A DNA stretch of 64,000 nt from Fibrobacter succinogenes (lineage in GTDB: Bacteria; Fibrobacterota; Fibrobacteria; Fibrobacterales; Fibrobacteraceae), in contig CADCDO010000009.1 of NCBI GenBank assembly GCA_902800345.1, forward strand, positions 1 to 64,000, written 5' to 3'. The notes beneath the pieces are model-generated. The model made no database searches, was not told the origin of the DNA, and saw nothing but the letters and a program-made list of their open reading frames with translations. The position numbers and the translations under genes were made by a program. This document shows positions 60,625-64,000 of this stretch, one piece after another (position 1 is the first letter of the stretch; each line of letters begins with the position of its first letter).

Positions 60625-61209
60625 CTATGCCTTTTTTTTCTTTTTGCGAGCCCGTCTAGCCACGACAGCCGGGCGCACCATCGTCGCGATGTTCATCGCC
60701 GTTCCAATCAAAATTAAGAAACTTGCGCAATAAAGCCCAATTCCCGCCTCAATTTTCAATAGCGGCACTCCGAGCATATCGCCCACCTGCGAAAGTTTCA
60801 TCAAGAGCGACCACAGCGACACCATCGACAAAAGTCCCATCACCGCCGACGCCAGCGGAACGAACCACGAAAAGGCGGCCGCCAAAAAAATCGCGGCGAG
60901 AATGCCGTACAAATGATGTACCGGTTCCATTTTCGGGAAGTTCGGAATTTGCGTTTTGAAACGGTCGAGCGTCTTTGGATTTTCCTTGACAATACGGCGC
61001 ATCTGCCCCAGCGCCGGTTCCGACAGCGACTTGTCCAAATCTACGCCGGAGGCAATCTGGTAAAAAGTCGTCTCGGCAATGGGCTTTGCGTTTTCCTTGA
61101 CAGCGCAAGAAACGTTCGCCAATGGCATCAGCAACGCAAGAAACACTAACAAGTACGGAAGTGCCGTAAGTTTCTTGAAAACACTCATTTCCTTGCTGGA
61201 TTTTTTCAT
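60625..61209 (-). CDS. Hypothetical membrane protein
   Basis: A 194-residue protein with an N-terminal helix (ALPYLLVFLALLMPLANVSC), a periplasmic stretch of about 60 residues, then three helices (LYGILAAIFLAAAFSWFVPL; SAVMGLLSMVSLWSLLM; GIGLYCASFLILIGTAMNIA) and a basic tail (RARKKKKKA). No family recognised. Its start overlaps the stop of the FGE-fold gene by 4 bases, so the two are translated together and may work together. Confidence 0.6.
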   Translation of the reverse strand: MKKSSKEMSVFKKLTALPYLLVFLALLMPLANVSCAVKENAKPIAETTFYQIASGVDLDKSLSEPALGQMRRIVKENPKTLDRFKTQIPNFPKMEPVHHLYGILAAIFLAAAFSWFVPLASAVMGLLSMVSLWSLLMKLSQVGDMLGVPLLKIEAGIGLYCASFLILIGTAMNIATMVRPAVVARRARKKKKKA

Positions 61210-63404
61210 TTTTTATCACCCTGAATTATTCTATTAAGCGGAAATACGCAACGGAAACCGATAAAATCAGACCAATAGCGCGGGTCTTCATCATCTCTAG
61301 CGGTCATGTTCAAATCATCCACTTTGGACTTCCAGGAACCGCCCTTCAAGACTTTGTCCGTTCCCAAATAGGAGCCGGTCGGATTGGAGTCTTCTACCTT
61401 GAACGTAATGGCAAAATAATTGTCGCGAGTCCATTCGGCAACATTCCCGGACATGTCGTAAAGTCCCCAAGCGTTCGGCAATTTCGTCGCCACGTCATGC
61501 GGGCCATAGGCGGTCGAATCCTTCTTGCGGACATTCAAGGAATTTTCCGCAAAGACGGCATACTTGTTCACGGTGAACAAGTCGAACGACGACCAAAGCA
61601 CGCCATCGTTGCTACCGGCGCGGCCTGCATATTCCCACTGGGCTTCGGTCGGCAGATCACCGCCAAGAGTCTTGCAGAAATACTGGGCCTTGTCCCAGTT
61701 GATATTCTGGACCGGTTTTTTGGGGCCCTTGAACACAGAGCGGTCTTCAAAGCGCAATGTGGAATCCAAGGTTCCCATTATCTTTTTGAAAAATTCCTGC
61801 GTCACTTCGGTTGTATGAATCGCGAACGGAGACATGGAAACGACTTTTCCGCGATAACGGAACGAGCCGGAGTCAATTACGGCAACAACGCCACGGTCCG
61901 CATGCTCAATAAACTTCGATGTGGAGTCAAACTGGGAGTTTTTTTTTATGGCCGTCGAATCGGTCTTTGCGGATAATGTCGCATCTTTCTTGAATTTAAG
62001 CCAATCTCGCACTTCCGTTTCTTGGCTCACGTAATCCGGCAAGATAAACTCACCTTTACCTATATATAAAACGTCTCCCTTGCGGAAAGCCAGCTTGTCA
62101 AAGCGGTAATGGAAGCGACCCACAAGAGCGCCTTCTTTATAAGCCCACACCGGCTTATTGTTCACGAGCATCAAAGTCGTAATGAAGGAGCCGTCACCCG
62201 AAGAAAGTTCAGTCAACAGCGAATCCATCGGATAGCCTTCGACGACGCCCTTCCAGGTCACGTTGACACGGGCATTCGGTGCGCCAAACTGAATGATCAA
62301 AGAATCGACCTTGGTCGAATCGTTCGCATTTTTGATGGCCTTCACAGAAACCGGTTTTTCGTTTATCTGCACCGGAAGTTTCTGGAGGCTGTCCAGTTTG
62401 GCATGCAGCGCCTTGAAAATAAGATTGACTTCGCCCAGTTTTTTGCTGCGCCAAAGCGAGCGCGCCTCATCACGTTTAAGATTATAGCGCTGGACATAAT
62501 TACGGTAATCCGGACTCGTTAGAGTAAGGCCCAGGGAATCCGCCTGTTTAAGTTTCGGATAAAGATTCGAGAATTCCATCGTATCGATGCGCTGCACGTT
62601 CTTGTCGACATCAGCCGTAAAGGCATCATAAAGGCTTTCCGTTTCTTCGAGCGTCTTGGTGGCCTGGACGTTTTCCCTTGTCACCGAAAGGTTAAACTGC
62701 GATGCCGCACTTGAATCGACTTCCGGGAATTTAACGTTGAACACGAGCTTTTCGCCCGTCTTGAGTTTGCCGATATCGACATACGGGAGTTGATCCGGAG
62801 CGTTAAACGCAAACGTGTAAACGCCTTCCTTTACCGGATAGAACAAGTTCGACGGGCCTTTCAACGAAGGGCTGTAAGATACAACGTCCAAGTTCTTTTC
62901 GTCCGACTTTATTTCCACCACTCCCGGATGCGGGCATTCCTTGATGGTCTGCCACTTGCCATTTTTCATGAACATCAGTTTTCCGACGCGGGACGAATAA
63001 ATATATTCGGAATCAAAATAGATATCGGCTTCATCCTGGAACGCCTTGTACTGGCGCGATGCGTATAAGCGCAAACCGACAACTTCACGCACACTCAAAT
63101 GGTTTTCCTTGAGGTTGAACGCATGAAGCCTATTATAATCTTCTATCTTGAGGTTTCCGACAAACCACAAGTATTCCTTTACGGATTTTTTCTGACGAAG
63201 ATAAAGCCTGTTCGCCTTTAGCGGAAAAACGGGTTCCTGCGAGATTGCAACAGAGTTGTCAAAAGCAATAGCCATATTGGACGCATGTTCCAAAACGCCA
63301 CCCACCTTGAAATTATCCGGCAACAATTTGAAGTTTCGGTCATCGTCTGCCATGGCGAGTGCCGGAATCAACATCAAAAGCGGAAGCAATCGGGAAATGT
63401 TCAT
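61206..63404 (-). CDS. FGE-sulfatase-fold secreted protein
   Basis: A 732-residue protein with signal peptide (LLPLLMLIPALAMA). The N-terminal half (20-480) is beta-rich with long helical stretches (VQRIDTMEFSNLYPKLKQAD) and no domain I can name. The C-terminal 210 residues form an FGE/SUMF1-type domain: SPFAIHTTEVTQEFFKKIMG near 533-552, PVQNINWDKAQYFCKTLGGD, LPTEAQWEYAGRAG near 590-603, MSGNVAEWTRDN near 653-664, KGGSWKSKVDDLNMTARDD and GFRCVF at the end. The paired active-site Cys of true formylglycine-generating enzymes are not seen, so it is probably a structural or binding variant. Confidence 0.78.
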   Translation of the reverse strand: MNISRLLPLLMLIPALAMADDDRNFKLLPDNFKVGGVLEHASNMAIAFDNSVAISQEPVFPLKANRLYLRQKKSVKEYLWFVGNLKIEDYNRLHAFNLKENHLSVREVVGLRLYASRQYKAFQDEADIYFDSEYIYSSRVGKLMFMKNGKWQTIKECPHPGVVEIKSDEKNLDVVSYSPSLKGPSNLFYPVKEGVYTFAFNAPDQLPYVDIGKLKTGEKLVFNVKFPEVDSSAASQFNLSVTRENVQATKTLEETESLYDAFTADVDKNVQRIDTMEFSNLYPKLKQADSLGLTLTSPDYRNYVQRYNLKRDEARSLWRSKKLGEVNLIFKALHAKLDSLQKLPVQINEKPVSVKAIKNANDSTKVDSLIIQFGAPNARVNVTWKGVVEGYPMDSLLTELSSGDGSFITTLMLVNNKPVWAYKEGALVGRFHYRFDKLAFRKGDVLYIGKGEFILPDYVSQETEVRDWLKFKKDATLSAKTDSTAIKKNSQFDSTSKFIEHADRGVVAVIDSGSFRYRGKVVSMSPFAIHTTEVTQEFFKKIMGTLDSTLRFEDRSVFKGPKKPVQNINWDKAQYFCKTLGGDLPTEAQWEYAGRAGSNDGVLWSSFDLFTVNKYAVFAENSLNVRKKDSTAYGPHDVATKLPNAWGLYDMSGNVAEWTRDNYFAITFKVEDSNPTGSYLGTDKVLKGGSWKSKVDDLNMTARDDEDPRYWSDFIGFRCVFPLNRIIQGDKK

Positions 63405-63469
63405 AAACTCTCCTGTCTTTTTAGGAACCTTCTTGTCTAGAAAGATAATCTCTTCTAAGCAAATTAGTT

Positions 63470-64000
63470 CTAAAATTTTGACGAATTAACGCCCATTTCG
63501 AGCAAATAACCCCCGTTTGCACCGCCCACAGGTCCCAATTCGACCTTCCAGTCCGCCAAACGGATAATATCCGGGTGGTGTTCGATGACAATGACCGTAT
63601 CGCCACGGGCCGAAAGCCTGCGCAAGAGGTTCCAAAGAATCTGGATGTCCTTCAAGTGTAGTCCCGTCGTCGGTTCGTCGAGCAGATAGACCATTTCCGT
63701 CGCCGGACGGCGACAAAGTTCCGCAGCAAGCTTTAGGCGCTGGGATTCACCACCGCTGAGCGTCGTAACCGGCTGCCCCAGTTTCACGTACGGGAGGCCC
63801 ACGTCGCGGAGGCATTCCAGCTTCGGTAAAATCTTCGGCTGGTCCTTGAAAAACTCACACGCTTCCACGATGCGCATGTCGAGAACATCGGCGATGTTCT
63901 TGCCCTTGAACGTGACTGTCAAGGTTTCCTGGTTGTAACGCTTGCCGCCGCAGACTTCGCACGTTTCCCAGATGTCCGAGAGAAAGTGCATCTCGACCGC
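63470..64000 (-). CDS. uvrA: UvrA excision nuclease subunit, 3' part
   Basis: The frame runs off the right edge of the window; about 177 C-terminal codons are present. Visible motifs: VEMHFLSDIWETCEVCGGKR (second zinc finger region), RYNQETLTV, TTLSGGESQRLKLAAEL (ABC signature), VYLLDEPTTGLHLKDI (Walker B and D-loop), VIVIEHHPDII and ADWKVELGPVGGANGGYLL. UvrA scans DNA for damage and loads UvrB. The protein ends GVNSSKF soon after GPVGG, about 30-50 residues shorter than usual UvrA ends. Confidence 0.95.
   Translation of the reverse strand, partial: AVEMHFLSDIWETCEVCGGKRYNQETLTVTFKGKNIADVLDMRIVEACEFFKDQPKILPKLECLRDVGLPYVKLGQPVTTLSGGESQRLKLAAELCRRPATEMVYLLDEPTTGLHLKDIQILWNLLRRLSARGDTVIVIEHHPDIIRLADWKVELGPVGGANGGYLLEMGVNSSKF

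Noticed and set aside
61206..63404. True formylglycine-generating enzyme (sulfatase activator)
   Set aside because: The fold signature is clear but I do not see the paired catalytic Cys, and no sulfatase gene is nearby.

Overview
The window most likely comes from a Fibrobacter species or close relative (phylum Fibrobacterota). The evidence is two lipoproteins with the FISUMP (Fibrobacter succinogenes major paralogous) domain, serine-rich linkers after lipoboxes, secreted proteins ending in FDxxGRxL-type tails, an anaerobic class III ribonucleotide reductase set, and short filler repeats between most genes. This is inference from protein families; no 16S gene is present. The window is chromosomal and mostly housekeeping, with one AT-rich accessory island at about 32.6-42.8 kb and a smaller one at 54.8-59.1 kb. 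It ends inside uvrA.

Layout. 0-7 kb: a phosphoesterase, nadA, a beta-barrel-like protein, a CstA-family transporter, a RecD2-type helicase and a secreted GDSL esterase. 8-9 kb: a broken two-gene module (intact small antitoxin-like gene, GNAT gene reduced to its 3' end), interrupted by a GIY-YIG nuclease gene bracketed by inverted palindromic repeats. 9.2-12.5 kb: nrdG, a 48-codon gene carrying the glycyl-radical segment, and an nrdD that lacks that segment, so the reductase appears to be encoded in two pieces. 12.7-24.2 kb: an oxidoreductase, two SIMPL proteins, an AAA-ATPase/PD-(D/E)XK protein, an Rhs scrap, a sodium:solute symporter, a diguanylate cyclase and an LptF/LptG-type permease pair. 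24.3-32.6 kb: a BamD-like gene missing its export signal, a repeat-bearing envelope protein, a PHP-domain protein with filler DNA inserted in frame, a rhomboid, a TPR membrane protein, tRNA-Thr(CGU) and an XPB-type helicase.

32.6-42.8 kb is a polymorphic toxin (Rhs) island. One Rhs body (without its own N-terminus) carries a C-terminal domain with caspase-like His and Cys motifs. Around it are orphan or internally deleted Rhs tails, most followed by a gene for an exported protein or lipoprotein that I read as a candidate immunity protein. One candidate immunity gene occurs twice, each copy just downstream of the same toxin C-terminus; in one copy only about 19 codons of toxin remain.

42.9-51 kb: a FISUMP lipoprotein, an oligopeptide-type ABC ATPase translationally coupled to xseB, and a tight five-gene operon of three lipoproteins and two PEGA-type membrane proteins. 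51.3-54.5 kb: a DedA protein, a MORN-like lipoprotein and a B12-binding radical SAM protein. 54.8-59.1 kb: a PD-(D/E)XK-like protein and a tandem family of membrane proteins decaying into pseudogenes. 59.2-64 kb: a 49-residue peptide gene behind a secreted protein, an FGE-fold protein with a coupled membrane protein, and the 3' end of uvrA. Family names come from motif recognition by eye; no database search was run.
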